Source of the DNA: Chryseosolibacter sp040902445
GTDB lineage: Bacteria; Bacteroidota; Bacteroidia; Cytophagales; Cyclobacteriaceae
NCBI GenBank assembly: GCA_040902445.1
Contig: JBBDXJ010000260.1
Span: 25,727-89,726, forward strand
Length of the DNA: 64,000 nt
Reading direction: 5' to 3'
A program made the position numbers and the translations under genes. The notes beneath the pieces were generated by a model. It was not told where the DNA came from. It saw only the letters and a list, made by a program, of their open reading frames with translations, and searched no databases. Positions 44,390 to 54,302 of this stretch are shown here, in pieces. Numbering within the stretch: the first letter of the stretch is position 1; every line of letters begins with the position of its first letter.

Positions 44390-47300
44390 TTATTTTTTAG
44401 CTTTTATGCCCAATGCTTCCTCCAGTTTTTCCAGTCGATTTGAATATTCTGATTTTAACAGGGAATTTTCAGATTTTAATGTATTTAGAATGAATTCCTG
44501 ATTAATCCCTTGCTTTTCCAACAGTTTAATCTTTGCCTGCAAGTCTCCAATCATTTTCTGTTGTTCCTGCACGGCCTTTACCAACGGAACGGTAAACTCG
44601 GCATAACGCAAACCGTAATAATCATCATCGTTATCAGGCTTATCAATACCGCTAAAATCATAGCCAAGTTCCTGTGCTATTTTTTCCACTTCCTGTGCTA
44701 TGAAGCCGGTTTGCAGCACTTTTTCTTTAGCATTTTCTGATTCTATCACCCTGAGGCTATCGGGTGTTTTCATAAACCGGGCCATATTATCCATATCAAA
44801 ATGGTAGGTTACGGGACGGAGTTTCAGAATGAATGAGAGACCCTCTACATTTTCATTAATATCCTTTTTAAACCGCGCGTCGGATATAACCGTAAAGGCG
44901 ACGGCACCGTTAATGCTGGTTATATTGTCAGCACCTATTCTCACCATGTTACTGGCGGTTACCTGGGCATTGTATCCTATTGCGGTGGAATTTGAAAATG
45001 TTTCGCCTAAGGCAAAAGCATTGAATCCCAAAGCAGTATTGTGCGTTCCCGTTGTATTGGCAAAAAGCGCTTGTAGTCCCATGGCGGTATTGAAGTTCCC
45101 CAAAGTGTTGTTGGTAAGAGATTGTCGTCCTATGGCGGTATTGGATCTACCACTGGTGTTGTTATCAAGGGCAAGATTACCTCCGGCAGTATTGTAGCTC
45201 CCTGTGGTGTTGGACCGAAGAGCTTCAAATCCGATGCCTGTATTGGAAACTCCGTCGGTATTGGAATAAAGCGCGTTATATCCGAGCGCTGTGTTCTCGC
45301 TGCCTGTTATGTTGTTGAGCAAGCTGCGATATCCGTTGGCCGTGTTGTAATTTCCGGTGGTGTTGGCAAAAAGCGCCTGATAACCAATACCAGTATTGAT
45401 CGCCGCTACACTCGTCAGGCCTGCCTGATATCCGAGAAAGGTTTGGCCTGTTGGGTCTATTCTTCCCGCTCTCGAATTGTTTACTCTAAAGTTAAGAGGT
45501 ATGTTATCTGACGTACCAATAAAATTTGTCCCGTCAATTGTTCCCGCATCGCCTGTTTTTGACCACCCACTGTGCGAATCTGTATAAGCCATTCCTTCAG
45601 CAAGGAAGTTGGCATCAGCAGTCTGTCGCTGAAAACTTTCTTCAGCCAGATTCGCTGCAAGCGCGTCAGTGACAGCTTGTTGCTGAGCAGTTTGTCCAGC
45701 TAAATGAGATGTAAGTGCCGCAATTGATGCATCGTTTGATGAAATATAATTTTCAATATAAGGAGTTGAAGTTTGCCAACTTGCCAATCCAGAAGAATCG
45801 GATGTTAACATTTTTCCCAACCCTTGCGTTCCATCTGAAATTTTTACATTACCCGCCACATCCAGAAAAGCAACAGGAGCTGTTACTCCGATACCTACCT
45901 TCACAGCATCCACACCTGTCCCTCCGAGTACAAGGGCATTGTTGGCAGAGACAAGTGAACGATAACCAATAGCGGATGCATTGGTTAGTTGGATTGTGGT
46001 TCCGGGCCCTGATCCATTGCCAATAAATGTGTTGTTTGAGCCAGTTGTATTCGCATTTAGTGGCGCTGTCGTTAACCCTGCTGCAGAGCCTATAGCTATA
46101 TTGTTACTTCCTGTGGTGTTACGAGCCAATGCGCTTTCTCCCATGGCTACATTACTTGTTCCAATTGTATTATTGACAAGGGTATTAAAACCGGTAGCTG
46201 TGTTATTGCTTCCAGTCGTATTGAAAGAAAGCGCTTGTGCACCAAATGCTGAATTGAAGTTCCCTGTCGTGTTGCGGAACAGCGCCTTGCTGCCGTTGGC
46301 AGAATTATTATTTCCTGTGGTGTTTTCATGCATGGCTGTATGGCCTAATGCAGTATTGGCAACACCTGTTGAATTAAACAATAAGGACTGCATTCCAACG
46401 GCCGTGTTGTCAGAACCGGTGTTAACAGATAGCGCCCGAAACCCAACTGCAGTATTATTATGACTGGTTGAATTAACACTTAGGGATTGATATCCTAAGG
46501 CTGTATTATTACTTCCTGAACTGATAGCGTTTCCTGACAAGTAACCAAAAAAAGTATTTGCAGCGGATGTTGGATCTATTCTGCCTGCTTTTTGATTGTT
46601 TACTCGGAAGCTAAGCGATACAAGGTCCGTAGTGCCTATAAAATTTGTACCTTCAACCGTCCCTGAACTTCCGGTTAATCCCCATCCAACCAAACCAGGC
46701 GCCCAGGTTAACCCGCCACTACCATTGTTAGTAAGAACGCCGTTGGCTTGTGCCGCAGGCCAGGTATAGATTAGTCCTTTAGCATTCAGGTTTCCAGTTG
46801 CCGTAATATCCGTTGCCTGTATAGGCCTGTTTGCAGTAAGTGCATTGCCAGTACCGGAGTGATTTATATTTATAGCAGCCTGTGAATTTGAAGGATTTAC
46901 GACATTTACAACCAATCCAGACCCGCCTCCTGTAGAGATAGCGAATAGCGCCGCCTGACCCGCATTCACGCCTGAATGAATAAACTCTCCAGCACGTGCA
47001 CTATCTCCCGTTGCTTCTATGGAAAACAAGGAAATAGATGAAGAACTTTTAACCTTATAGGGCAATGCCATACCTAGAGCATACAGGCTGCCCGTAAGTT
47101 CTACCCGTGGTGAAACTTCCGGATTTGTACCCACCGTAATACCCAACCATAAAGAAGTATTAGCCTCGATATCAACGGAGACCGATTTACCCAGAATTAT
47201 TGAAAAATTTCCATTGACGATAGGAACAGCATCGTTTGTCTCTGACCATAACATGCCTCCTCCAGTTGCAGAATCGTAAATCCGGAAGGTTAGGGCGTAT

Positions 47301-47425
47301 GTTCCGCTCAGAGGCCCGCTGGCATCAGAAACATTTCCCTGATAACTGAGTGTTTTAGGCATCTGGGAAAAAGCTGAGAAAATACCCATTACAAACAAAA
47401 TGAGTATGGAGGCGTTTTTTTTCAT
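44390..47425 (-). CDS. Large exported repeat protein with C-terminal peptidase S74 chaperone domain
   Basis: 1011 residues. Signal peptide MKKNASILILFVMGIFSAFSQ. The N-terminal domain is typical of such Bacteroidota proteins (PKTLSYQGNVSDASGPLSG). The body has many short repeats of the form NTAxGxxALxxNTTGxxN (NNTALGYQSL, NTAVGMQSLLFN, NTATGFNTL), like the stalk or head of trimeric fibres. The C-terminus has SDARFKKDINENVEGLSFILKLRPVTYHFD, an intramolecular chaperone (peptidase S74/endosialidase) domain that trimerises and self-cleaves in phage fibres, followed by a coiled coil (QKMIGDLQAKIKLLEKQ). No T9SS tail is seen. It is first gene of the pair with the FG-GAP protein, probably forming a surface fibre. 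Confidence 0.88.
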   Translation of the reverse strand: MKKNASILILFVMGIFSAFSQMPKTLSYQGNVSDASGPLSGTYALTFRIYDSATGGGMLWSETNDAVPIVNGNFSIILGKSVSVDIEANTSLWLGITVGTNPEVSPRVELTGSLYALGMALPYKVKSSSSISLFSIEATGDSARAGEFIHSGVNAGQAALFAISTGGGSGLVVNVVNPSNSQAAININHSGTGNALTANRPIQATDITATGNLNAKGLIYTWPAAQANGVLTNNGSGGLTWAPGLVGWGLTGSSGTVEGTNFIGTTDLVSLSFRVNNQKAGRIDPTSAANTFFGYLSGNAISSGSNNTALGYQSLSVNSTSHNNTAVGFRALSVNTGSDNTAVGMQSLLFNSTGVANTALGHTAMHENTTGNNNSANGSKALFRNTTGNFNSAFGAQALSFNTTGSNNTATGFNTLVNNTIGTSNVAMGESALARNTTGSNNIAIGSAAGLTTAPLNANTTGSNNTFIGNGSGPGTTIQLTNASAIGYRSLVSANNALVLGGTGVDAVKVGIGVTAPVAFLDVAGNVKISDGTQGLGKMLTSDSSGLASWQTSTPYIENYISSNDASIAALTSHLAGQTAQQQAVTDALAANLAEESFQRQTADANFLAEGMAYTDSHSGWSKTGDAGTIDGTNFIGTSDNIPLNFRVNNSRAGRIDPTGQTFLGYQAGLTSVAAINTGIGYQALFANTTGNYNTANGYRSLLNNITGSENTALGYNALYSNTDGVSNTGIGFEALRSNTTGSYNTAGGNLALDNNTSGRSNTAIGRQSLTNNTLGNFNTAMGLQALFANTTGTHNTALGFNAFALGETFSNSTAIGYNAQVTASNMVRIGADNITSINGAVAFTVISDARFKKDINENVEGLSFILKLRPVTYHFDMDNMARFMKTPDSLRVIESENAKEKVLQTGFIAQEVEKIAQELGYDFSGIDKPDNDDDYYGLRYAEFTVPLVKAVQEQQKMIGDLQAKIKLLEKQGINQEFILNTLKSENSLLKSEYSNRLEKLEEALGIKAKK

Positions 47426-47902
47426 AGGTATGATTAGGTTAAAACAATTTCATCGATCCTCACCGCCACATTCAGATAAAGTTTAAAAGTGGGAGGCTAT
47501 CAAATTCTCACTAAAATCTTGGCCCCGGGGAAAAAAGTAACTACTTACATTTCGGTAGAATGTAACTCATCATCCGCGCAAAAGGCAACAAGAGTGAGTA
47601 TTTCGCAGCAATGGGTAGACAACCTGTTAGGTTCAATGAGCAGATTGCAAGAACTATTTCTACGTTCCCTTCTCGTTTCGCTCAAGATACAATTCAATAT
47701 CTCACTATAGCAATACTTAGTTTTGAGTATATTCCATCGACATTTCTCTTTAGGAAAATCTCTTTTAGATTAGTAAAAGACCGCTGTGATTCAACAACTA
47801 ATTCGGATCTTTTAAGAATCTAGACTAACTCGTGACGGACAATCGGAAGAACTCTATAATGGAAATAACAAGTTGAAATTACCTTTTGCAGGTGCAATGA
47901 TC
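47426..47902. other. Gene-free region
   Basis: About 480 bp upstream of the S74 protein gene and downstream of the PAS-LuxR pseudogene. The short frames here (47489, 47611) have no protein character. The promoter of the S74/FG-GAP operon should lie in the part near 47430-47500. I see no clear box. Confidence 0.35.
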
Positions 47903-47922
47903 AATACCAACATGTTGGTATT
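47903..47922. repeat. 20-bp perfect palindrome
   Basis: AATACCAACA / TGTTGGTATT, perfectly symmetrical with no loop, lying directly next to the ancestral stop codon (47923-47925) of the PAS-LuxR pseudogene. A loopless symmetry of this length is more like a dimeric regulator site than a terminator hairpin, although a hairpin is possible. Confidence 0.7.
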
Positions 47923-48601
47923 TCAGGCGAGGCCAAAAGCCCGGATGGACTTGAAAAGTTCAGAAAAACTTTTTGCTTCCAGTTTCCGGAATATCTTTTT
48001 TTCGGTGGGTGTCTGCGGTAAGCTTGGAAATAAATAGCTTGTCAGCGATCTGCCGGCTCGTCATCCCTTCATACATCAATCTTAAAATTTCTTTTTCGCG
48101 GGCGGTCAGCTGGCAAAACCTGGTATAGTTCCTGGTAAAAAATAAATTATCCTCCAACACATTTCCAAAATGCGCAATCGACCGTTTTAAATCCTTTACT
48201 TCGTGGGCCACACAAACCGTTTGAGCAGCGTTATCTTTGGAAAATTTTACCGTTGTAAAATACCACTCCCAGCTGGAATGATTTCTGGTGTGAACCTGCT
48301 GAAAGAAGCTAAATACCCTGTCGGAATCCTTATTTTTTATAAAGATCTCCCAATCGTCTTAAAATCCCAGCAGGTCTTCGGGCTTAAAAAATTTAACAAA
48401 GTATTCACTGCCCATTTGTTTGATTTCCGTGGGGCTGTAACCCAGAACATCACTGGCATTTTTATTCATAAATGCATTGTGATTCGATTCCATATTATTG
48501 ATCAGAAAATTCTCTGGAAAAATTTCGCCCCATTCGGAAGGTGAGTATCTTTTAGTTGACGACTCAATGAGTTTATCATAATAGCTCGTTCTTAAGCCCA
48601 T
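47923..48601 (-). pseudogene. Second PAS-LuxR regulator, disrupted by nonsense and frameshift
   Basis: Read from 48601, a PAS-like domain runs MGLRTSYYDKLIES...NASDVLGYSPTEIKQMG...FFKPEDLLGF and meets TAA (48359-48361). The same frame then continues for 49 sense codons (DDWEIFIKNKDSDRVFSFFQ...) into a LuxR-type HTH (CQLTAREKEILRLMYEGMTSRQIADKLFISKLTADTHRKK). At the A7 tract just after, the frame slips: removing one A restores IFRKLEAKSFSELFKSIRAFGLA and a stop at 47923-47925. So one gene carries an in-frame nonsense codon and a +1 homopolymer frameshift. The start overlaps the stop of the upstream paralogue by 26 nt, implying past translational coupling. The HTH piece alone is open from 48211 to 47960. 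Confidence 0.82.
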
Positions 48602-49373
48602 AGTTAATGAGGCTTCCTGCGTTGGATACCCCCGCTTTCTTCATCATGTTGGACCGGTGCTTGAAGACAGTTAATTCGCTGATGGATAACTTCCCGGCAA
48701 TCTTTTTGCTGCTCAGGCCACGCGAGAGTAATTGCAAGACCTGCCGCTCGCGAGAAGTAAAAAAATCCCTTTCTTCCAGCTGATAAAAAAACTGCTTCTC
48801 ATTTCTGCCTGTTTGCGTGCTGTCCCATTTTACAATAGACAGCGTCATGATGTTATTTTTCTTAATATGGGTGATGTCTGAACAGATCTCAAAACATATG
48901 GAAAGTTTTCCATCCTTGTCCAAGGCAATGTTCGAGCTTTGCGCCATTAACCAGATAATGATGTTTTGTTTTGTCACTACCCTGAAGTCATAGGTGTACA
49001 GATACTTTTTACGATCGGCAATAGGTACACTGAAATGAAAAGAAAAGAGATCGGCATGCAATTTCTTTAATCTCGTCTTATCATCAGCATAGACCACGCG
49101 GAACGCTGCATCCATGCCTTCCTGCTTCCACTCCTCGGCAGTGTATCCGAGTATATTAACAATGCCATCGCTTACATACAGGTACTGCATCCTGGAAAAA
49201 TCAATGATAAAGAAAAAGGAGGGTGCATGGTCCAGAACGTGCACGAGGTTTGAACTTTGTTTTATGAACTCCTTCAGTTCACCTGATATAAGGGACAACT
49301 CAGGTTTGCCGGCGAGCATGTACAGGTCGTTCCGGACGTAATTTCCGGACGTTGCATTCGGGTCTTTTTTCAT
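48576..49373 (-). CDS. PAS-LuxR family transcriptional regulator
   Basis: 265 residues, cytoplasmic. A PAS domain at about 45-165 (HAPSFFFIIDFSRMQYLYVSDG, NILGYTAEEWKQEG, ICFEICSDITHIKK) is followed by a LuxR/GerE HTH at about 200-260 (FTSRERQVLQLLSRGLSSKKIAGKLSISELTVFKH). It is a one-component regulator sensing an unknown ligand or redox state through PAS. It overlaps the start of a paralogous regulator, now a pseudogene, by 26 nt: a tandem duplication followed by decay of the second copy. It is divergent from the S41/S9 peptidase cassette (274 bp), a candidate target. Confidence 0.9.
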   Translation of the reverse strand: MKKDPNATSGNYVRNDLYMLAGKPELSLISGELKEFIKQSSNLVHVLDHAPSFFFIIDFSRMQYLYVSDGIVNILGYTAEEWKQEGMDAAFRVVYADDKTRLKKLHADLFSFHFSVPIADRKKYLYTYDFRVVTKQNIIIWLMAQSSNIALDKDGKLSICFEICSDITHIKKNNIMTLSIVKWDSTQTGRNEKQFFYQLEERDFFTSRERQVLQLLSRGLSSKKIAGKLSISELTVFKHRSNMMKKAGVSNAGSLINYGLKNELL

Positions 49374-49646
49374 TTACGGGAAAAGGGGTTGAATGTGAAT
49401 ATACTGAAAAAATTGAATATTGTTTTAGGTATTCTGGTGTGGTTATTTTTTTTTGGAGATATTAACCATTCCTATGAAATATTTATCATCTCTAAAAGGT
49501 TAAGTGCAGTTAGGTTAGTCGCTGAAAGTAAATTCTCCTGAACACTTGGTTCCTAAGATAGCGATTTTTACATTGATAAGATTTGCCTTGTGGTGCTAAA
49601 GGTTTTTTGTGAATAATTTCAAAGGTTTCTAATAAACCCTCTCACT
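49374..49646. other. Divergent promoter region
   Basis: 273 bp between the PAS-LuxR gene and the first S41 gene, AT-rich. It must contain two divergent promoters. No strong palindrome or repeat was found. Confidence 0.35.
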
Positions 49647-51986
49647 ATGACCTTGCTTCCCATCCGTAACTTCGTTTTATTATCGGTCGCAGGCCTGTTA
49701 ACCAATCAAACAGGCTATGCGCAAACGCAACAGAACAAAAATGAGCAATTGCGTTTGCAACGTTTGGAGACGGTGGCAGATATCTGGAGCAAGCTTTATC
49801 TCGGTCATCCTGCCGTATTTACTAATCAGCTTAATTTTGAATCAGTATTGATGGATGCTATACCCGCTGTTGAGAATGCTGTTTCTACTGAGGAATTTGT
49901 CAAAGCGCTCAATGAGAAACTGTTCTATCCATTGAACGATCCGCTGGCTTTTGCCCAGGTTGTAGATCCCGAAAATGACGAACCACTTACCCGGGCAGTT
50001 TCTGCAGGAATAAGAAGGATTGCTCCAAATGTCATGATGCTTGATGCAACTGATCAAAGAGTTTATTCGGAACGCAACATTATTAACAGGATGAATGATC
50101 TGTTAAAGGGCGTCAGGCCACGGGATACATTGGTGGTTGATTTGCGCTGGAGGACTTCCCAGCCAGTTTATTATCACCCGGGCTTGTGGCTCCGCTTATT
50201 TGCCAATTCATCCCTGCGCACAGGGTTTCGCGTCTCAAGACAAATGGTACATAGGAGTGATCTAATGCTGAATCCCGAATCCTCAATCTGGAGTTTTTCA
50301 AATCAATCTTTCAAAGTGGAGCAAGCTAAGAATCTTGATCGTCTTAAAGACAGCGAGAATGAACCTGGCTGGTTTGAAGAGTATGATCCGATTAATTTTG
50401 ATTCTTTGATTACCATTACCAATCCGGTTTACTTCATTGTAAACAACAGTTCTTATGCATCCATCACACATACACTTGATGGCTTACAAGGACAGGATAA
50501 TATTAGAATATTGTGGAGTAAGACAGGGAATTTTCCTGAACAGAACTCGGGTTCAGCGTATCCTGAAAACATCAGGGTAAACCTGGGTTGTAATATGCTG
50601 GTTTCCAGAACCGGGTATGCAGGAATTTTGCCAGACGCCATTTATGCTGTTTCAGTGGAGGAAAGTCAACTTCTGAAGGACATGAGAAAAGGAATTGCCA
50701 GAAAAATCAGAAATGCCGACACAAAACCATTTACATTTAATATCACCGCACCCCTAATTCAAAAATCAGATGATTCCTTTTCAAAAAAGGAACGGGTCAC
50801 AGGACTTATGAAGATATGGATGGTGGTGAGCTATTTTTCTCCGCATTTAGAGAATTCAACCACGGACTGGAAGAACATGTTACCTGAATGGATTCCGAAA
50901 GTTGAAAAATCTGAAACACTGGAGGACTACGTTTTAACCCTTCAAAAACTCCTTGCCGGAGTGAATGATAGCCATTTTGGAGTCTGGAGCAACGGTTCTT
51001 CATACAAACTGGGGAATTACTTACCACCGATACGGCTAAAAATGATAGAAGGGAAAGTAATAGTAACAGAGATTGAAAATGATTCTTTAAAAAATGTAGT
51101 AGAAATTGGTGATGAGGTAAAGTCCCTCGATGATAAATCGATCGACACGGTTACTAAATATTGGCGGGAAATATATTCTGCCTCCAGCGACCAGGCTTTC
51201 AACAGGTGGCTTTGGAGCTCTCCATTAGGTGTAGCCACAAGGGGTGAACAGGATTCTACCTTAAAGTTGAAGCTGATGCACAATGGTAAACAAAAAGATA
51301 TTAAGGTGAGGCGGAGCTTGAGAATTCCATGGGTTTCCAAAGATAATGAAATGAGCAAAAGTATGCCTGGTAATATCGGTTATATCCGTCATTATGCAAT
51401 TCCTACTGAAGCGATGCGGGACAGTCTTATAGATGCTTATGCAGACACAGATGGTTTAATTATTGATCTCAGGGGGAGACCGCGCATTTCTATTTTTCAA
51501 CTCGCCACCTTTTTCAGTAACACTCCCGTGGCGCGGGAAAAGTTTGAGGAGCCTTTTGTGAGTTTTATATACGGACAATTATTAACGGGGACCATTCAGT
51601 TACCACAGGCATATCTTTCACCCGATCCAAAACGCCAATACAGTAAGCCAGTTGTTGTATTAATTGATGCAAACATGCAGAGCCATTCAGAGAGTGCTGC
51701 AATTATTTTACGCAATACGGGGAACGTAACCCTGGTTGGCTCTCCTACGACAGGAACCACTGGTAGGGCCATACCGTTTTCTATTAACAGTAAAATCGGA
51801 ATTGGATATACCAGTGATAAAGTATCCAATACCGATGGCAGCAAGTTTCAAAATATTGGTGTTGTTCCCGATGTATTTGTCGAGCCTACCATTCAGGGAA
51901 TAAAACAAGGAAGGGATGAAGTGCTTGAGAAAGGAATGGTGATAGTAAAACAGAAGATAAGCGAACGAAAAAAAACAGGTAAATAG
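49647..51986 (+). CDS. Exported S41-family (tail-specific protease-like) protein, double module
   Basis: 779 residues with signal peptide (FVLLSVAGLLTNQTGYAQ). The first half (about 30-350) is a diverged S41-like module with VVDLRW and YFIVNNSSYASITHTLDGLQ. The second (about 385-770) has a helical start (RVTGLMKIWMVVSYFSPH), a PDZ-like part (VGDEVKSLDDKSID), GNIGYIRHY, LIIDLRGRP and the nucleophile region QSHSESAAIIL followed by TGTTGRAIPF. The motif order fits S41 peptidases; the exact Ser and the Lys/Arg pair need structural checking. It is probably periplasmic. It is first in a cassette S41-S9-S41. Its close relative is at 54303, and both end with IQG followed by a helical tail. Confidence 0.87.
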   Translation: MTLLPIRNFVLLSVAGLLTNQTGYAQTQQNKNEQLRLQRLETVADIWSKLYLGHPAVFTNQLNFESVLMDAIPAVENAVSTEEFVKALNEKLFYPLNDPLAFAQVVDPENDEPLTRAVSAGIRRIAPNVMMLDATDQRVYSERNIINRMNDLLKGVRPRDTLVVDLRWRTSQPVYYHPGLWLRLFANSSLRTGFRVSRQMVHRSDLMLNPESSIWSFSNQSFKVEQAKNLDRLKDSENEPGWFEEYDPINFDSLITITNPVYFIVNNSSYASITHTLDGLQGQDNIRILWSKTGNFPEQNSGSAYPENIRVNLGCNMLVSRTGYAGILPDAIYAVSVEESQLLKDMRKGIARKIRNADTKPFTFNITAPLIQKSDDSFSKKERVTGLMKIWMVVSYFSPHLENSTTDWKNMLPEWIPKVEKSETLEDYVLTLQKLLAGVNDSHFGVWSNGSSYKLGNYLPPIRLKMIEGKVIVTEIENDSLKNVVEIGDEVKSLDDKSIDTVTKYWREIYSASSDQAFNRWLWSSPLGVATRGEQDSTLKLKLMHNGKQKDIKVRRSLRIPWVSKDNEMSKSMPGNIGYIRHYAIPTEAMRDSLIDAYADTDGLIIDLRGRPRISIFQLATFFSNTPVAREKFEEPFVSFIYGQLLTGTIQLPQAYLSPDPKRQYSKPVVVLIDANMQSHSESAAIILRNTGNVTLVGSPTTGTTGRAIPFSINSKIGIGYTSDKVSNTDGSKFQNIGVVPDVFVEPTIQGIKQGRDEVLEKGMVIVKQKISERKKTGK

Positions 51987-52155
51987 AAGATGACAATAAA
52001 AGTGTGTCGATTTTTACCTCCTGGTTTGTTTTCACTTCATCCAACGATCAGATTAAGTCTGAAACTACTTTATATTCCTTTCTTTAAATTATTGAAATTG
52101 ATTCTTCTCACGTTTACTACTTCACTGACAGCCTTCACCTTACATTTAAGCAATC

Positions 52156-54234
52156 ATGCAAAATAAATATTCGTTAATCCTGCTGCTTTTCCTCTTTTTA
52201 AATAGTGCAGCTTTTGCTCAAAAAAGCACGAAACCTGAAACATCCTTAAAGGGCCTGAAAACGCCCACGATAGATGATGTGCTAAAAATTTCCAGGGTAG
52301 GATGGTCCGCGGTGATATCTCCGGACGGAAAATCTATTGCTTATGATATCAGCACACCGGATTTTGATCGCGATATTAACTTAAATGAAATTTGGATCGC
52401 TGAGGTGACAACAGGTAAATCGCGCCAGCTAAGTAAAGCAGTGGATGATCTTTACGATTTTAAATGGTCACCCGATGGAAAATGGCTCACTTGCCTTTCA
52501 GGCCAGTCAAATCAAATTGTTTCCATTCCAGTCAATGGGGGAGAGCCCGTTCAATTGACAAAAGCCCAACATGGTGTTGGATATTTCGCGTGGTCGCCTG
52601 ACGGAAAGCACATAGCCTACACTTCCCCTGAAAATGAACCCGAGAACGTTAAGATAAGAAAAGCACACTCAGGAAATTTTACTGTCGTAGGAGAAACGCC
52701 TGCGTTAAATTGTTTATGGACGGTAAAGGTTGATCATGCCTTTGAGGAATCCGCCCCGGCTGTTCAATTAACCAAAAATATTTTTATTACCGGGTCAGGC
52801 GCTTCCTTTTCCTGGTCGCCCGATGGTTCAAAAATAGCCTTTAGTGGGATTAGTGCGGATAAGAAAACAGACTTATCGCCTGATATTTACTCCATCACGC
52901 TTGCAGATGGAAGTATAAGACAACTTGTGTCACTGTATGGAAGAGACCGCGACCCCCAATGGTCGCCTGACGGAAAGCAAATAATTTTTACTTCCGATAT
53001 GGGCAAGAAGGGACTCGAGGCATATAACTATCACTTGGCAACAGTAGATCTCGCGGGAGGAGTACCGGTTTCTCTTACTGATAAATTTACTGACAATCCT
53101 CGCCTGGTAGAATGGAACAAAGACGGAATATACTTGTGGGCGTGGCAGAAAGCCGCTGCTCACATATTCAGGCTTGATCCCGCATCCAGGGAGAGTATAC
53201 GAGTTCAAACTCCTGCAGACCTTAACGGTGGTGGGTTTTCATTTACGGCAGATGGAGGCAAAATGGCTTTTACTGCTTCTTCGCCTAAGAGTATTGATGA
53301 AGTATATTTATTTGATCTAAAAAAATCTTCTATTCAAAAATTAACCGATTTGAACGCCCAGGTTAAGGAGTATGCGCTTGGCAAGCGGGAAGTAATCACC
53401 TGGAAAAATAATGAAGATGGATTGGAGATAACCGGAGTACTCACTAAGCCGGCTGACTTTGATCCCAAAAAGAAATATCCGCTGATGCTACTTATTCATG
53501 GCGGACCTGCCCAGGTAAGCTATCCCACATTACTTAGCTGGAGATATTATCCGATTGATCTATGGGTTTCCCGGGGAGCGCTCGTGTTGGAAGCAAACTA
53601 CCGCGGTAGCATTGGTCATGGAAGGGAGTTTAGCAAGATTGCCTTCCGCAGCTTTATAGAGGAAGGGGTGGATATCATGTCCGGGATAGATCACCTCATA
53701 AAGAGAGAATGGGTGGATACCACCAGAATAGCCTGCATGGGCTGGAGCCATGGTGGTTATTTAACGGCATTGCTCGCGTCAACTTCAAACAGGTTTAAAG
53801 CTGTGTCTGTCGGGGCAGGCGTTTCTGATTGGACCGCTTTCTATTATAGCTCTAATGGTGAAGAATTAGGGCCAGCTTATTTAGGAGCTAATCCTTCGAC
53901 GGATCCGGAAATTTACCGGAAACTTTCTCCCATGTCTTATATTAAGCAGTACCGGACACCAACCTTAATTCAGCATGGAGAAGCAGACAGGACTGTTCCG
54001 ATTTCAGAAGCTTACCGCCTCCGGAAAGAGTTGGATGAACAGAAGGTGCAAGTGGAGATGATCGTCTATAATGGATTTGGCCACGGGATCAACAAGCCAA
54101 GATCTCTGCGCTCCGCGACTGAACATAACTTCTATTGGTTTAACCATTTCCTTTGGGGTGATCCGTTGCCTGATTTTTCAAAACCTGATCCCGTGAAGGT
54201 CAATGAAGAAAACAATCTTCCGCAGGGGCAGTGA
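52156..54234 (+). CDS. S9-family prolyl oligopeptidase/acylaminoacyl-peptidase-like enzyme, exported
   Basis: 692 residues with signal peptide (SLILLLFLFLNSAAFAQ). The N-terminal propeller is built of PD40-like repeats (ISPDGKSIAY, WSPDGKWLT, WSPDGKHIAY, WSPDGSKIAF, WSPDGKQIIF). The C-terminal alpha/beta-hydrolase domain has the catalytic triad S531 (GWSHGGYL), D611 (HGEADRTVP) and H643 (GFGHGIN), plus LIHGGPA for the oxyanion region. It cleaves oligopeptides, often after proline, in the periplasm. It is placed between two S41-like peptidases on the same strand (169 bp and 68 bp gaps), suggesting joint peptide degradation. Confidence 0.93.
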   Translation: MQNKYSLILLLFLFLNSAAFAQKSTKPETSLKGLKTPTIDDVLKISRVGWSAVISPDGKSIAYDISTPDFDRDINLNEIWIAEVTTGKSRQLSKAVDDLYDFKWSPDGKWLTCLSGQSNQIVSIPVNGGEPVQLTKAQHGVGYFAWSPDGKHIAYTSPENEPENVKIRKAHSGNFTVVGETPALNCLWTVKVDHAFEESAPAVQLTKNIFITGSGASFSWSPDGSKIAFSGISADKKTDLSPDIYSITLADGSIRQLVSLYGRDRDPQWSPDGKQIIFTSDMGKKGLEAYNYHLATVDLAGGVPVSLTDKFTDNPRLVEWNKDGIYLWAWQKAAAHIFRLDPASRESIRVQTPADLNGGGFSFTADGGKMAFTASSPKSIDEVYLFDLKKSSIQKLTDLNAQVKEYALGKREVITWKNNEDGLEITGVLTKPADFDPKKKYPLMLLIHGGPAQVSYPTLLSWRYYPIDLWVSRGALVLEANYRGSIGHGREFSKIAFRSFIEEGVDIMSGIDHLIKREWVDTTRIACMGWSHGGYLTALLASTSNRFKAVSVGAGVSDWTAFYYSSNGEELGPAYLGANPSTDPEIYRKLSPMSYIKQYRTPTLIQHGEADRTVPISEAYRLRKELDEQKVQVEMIVYNGFGHGINKPRSLRSATEHNFYWFNHFLWGDPLPDFSKPDPVKVNEENNLPQGQ

Positions 54235-54302
54235 ATACGAAAGGCTACAACTACTTCCCGGCATGCAAAAAATTCTCCTATATTTAAAAAAGCGAAATAA
54301 TC

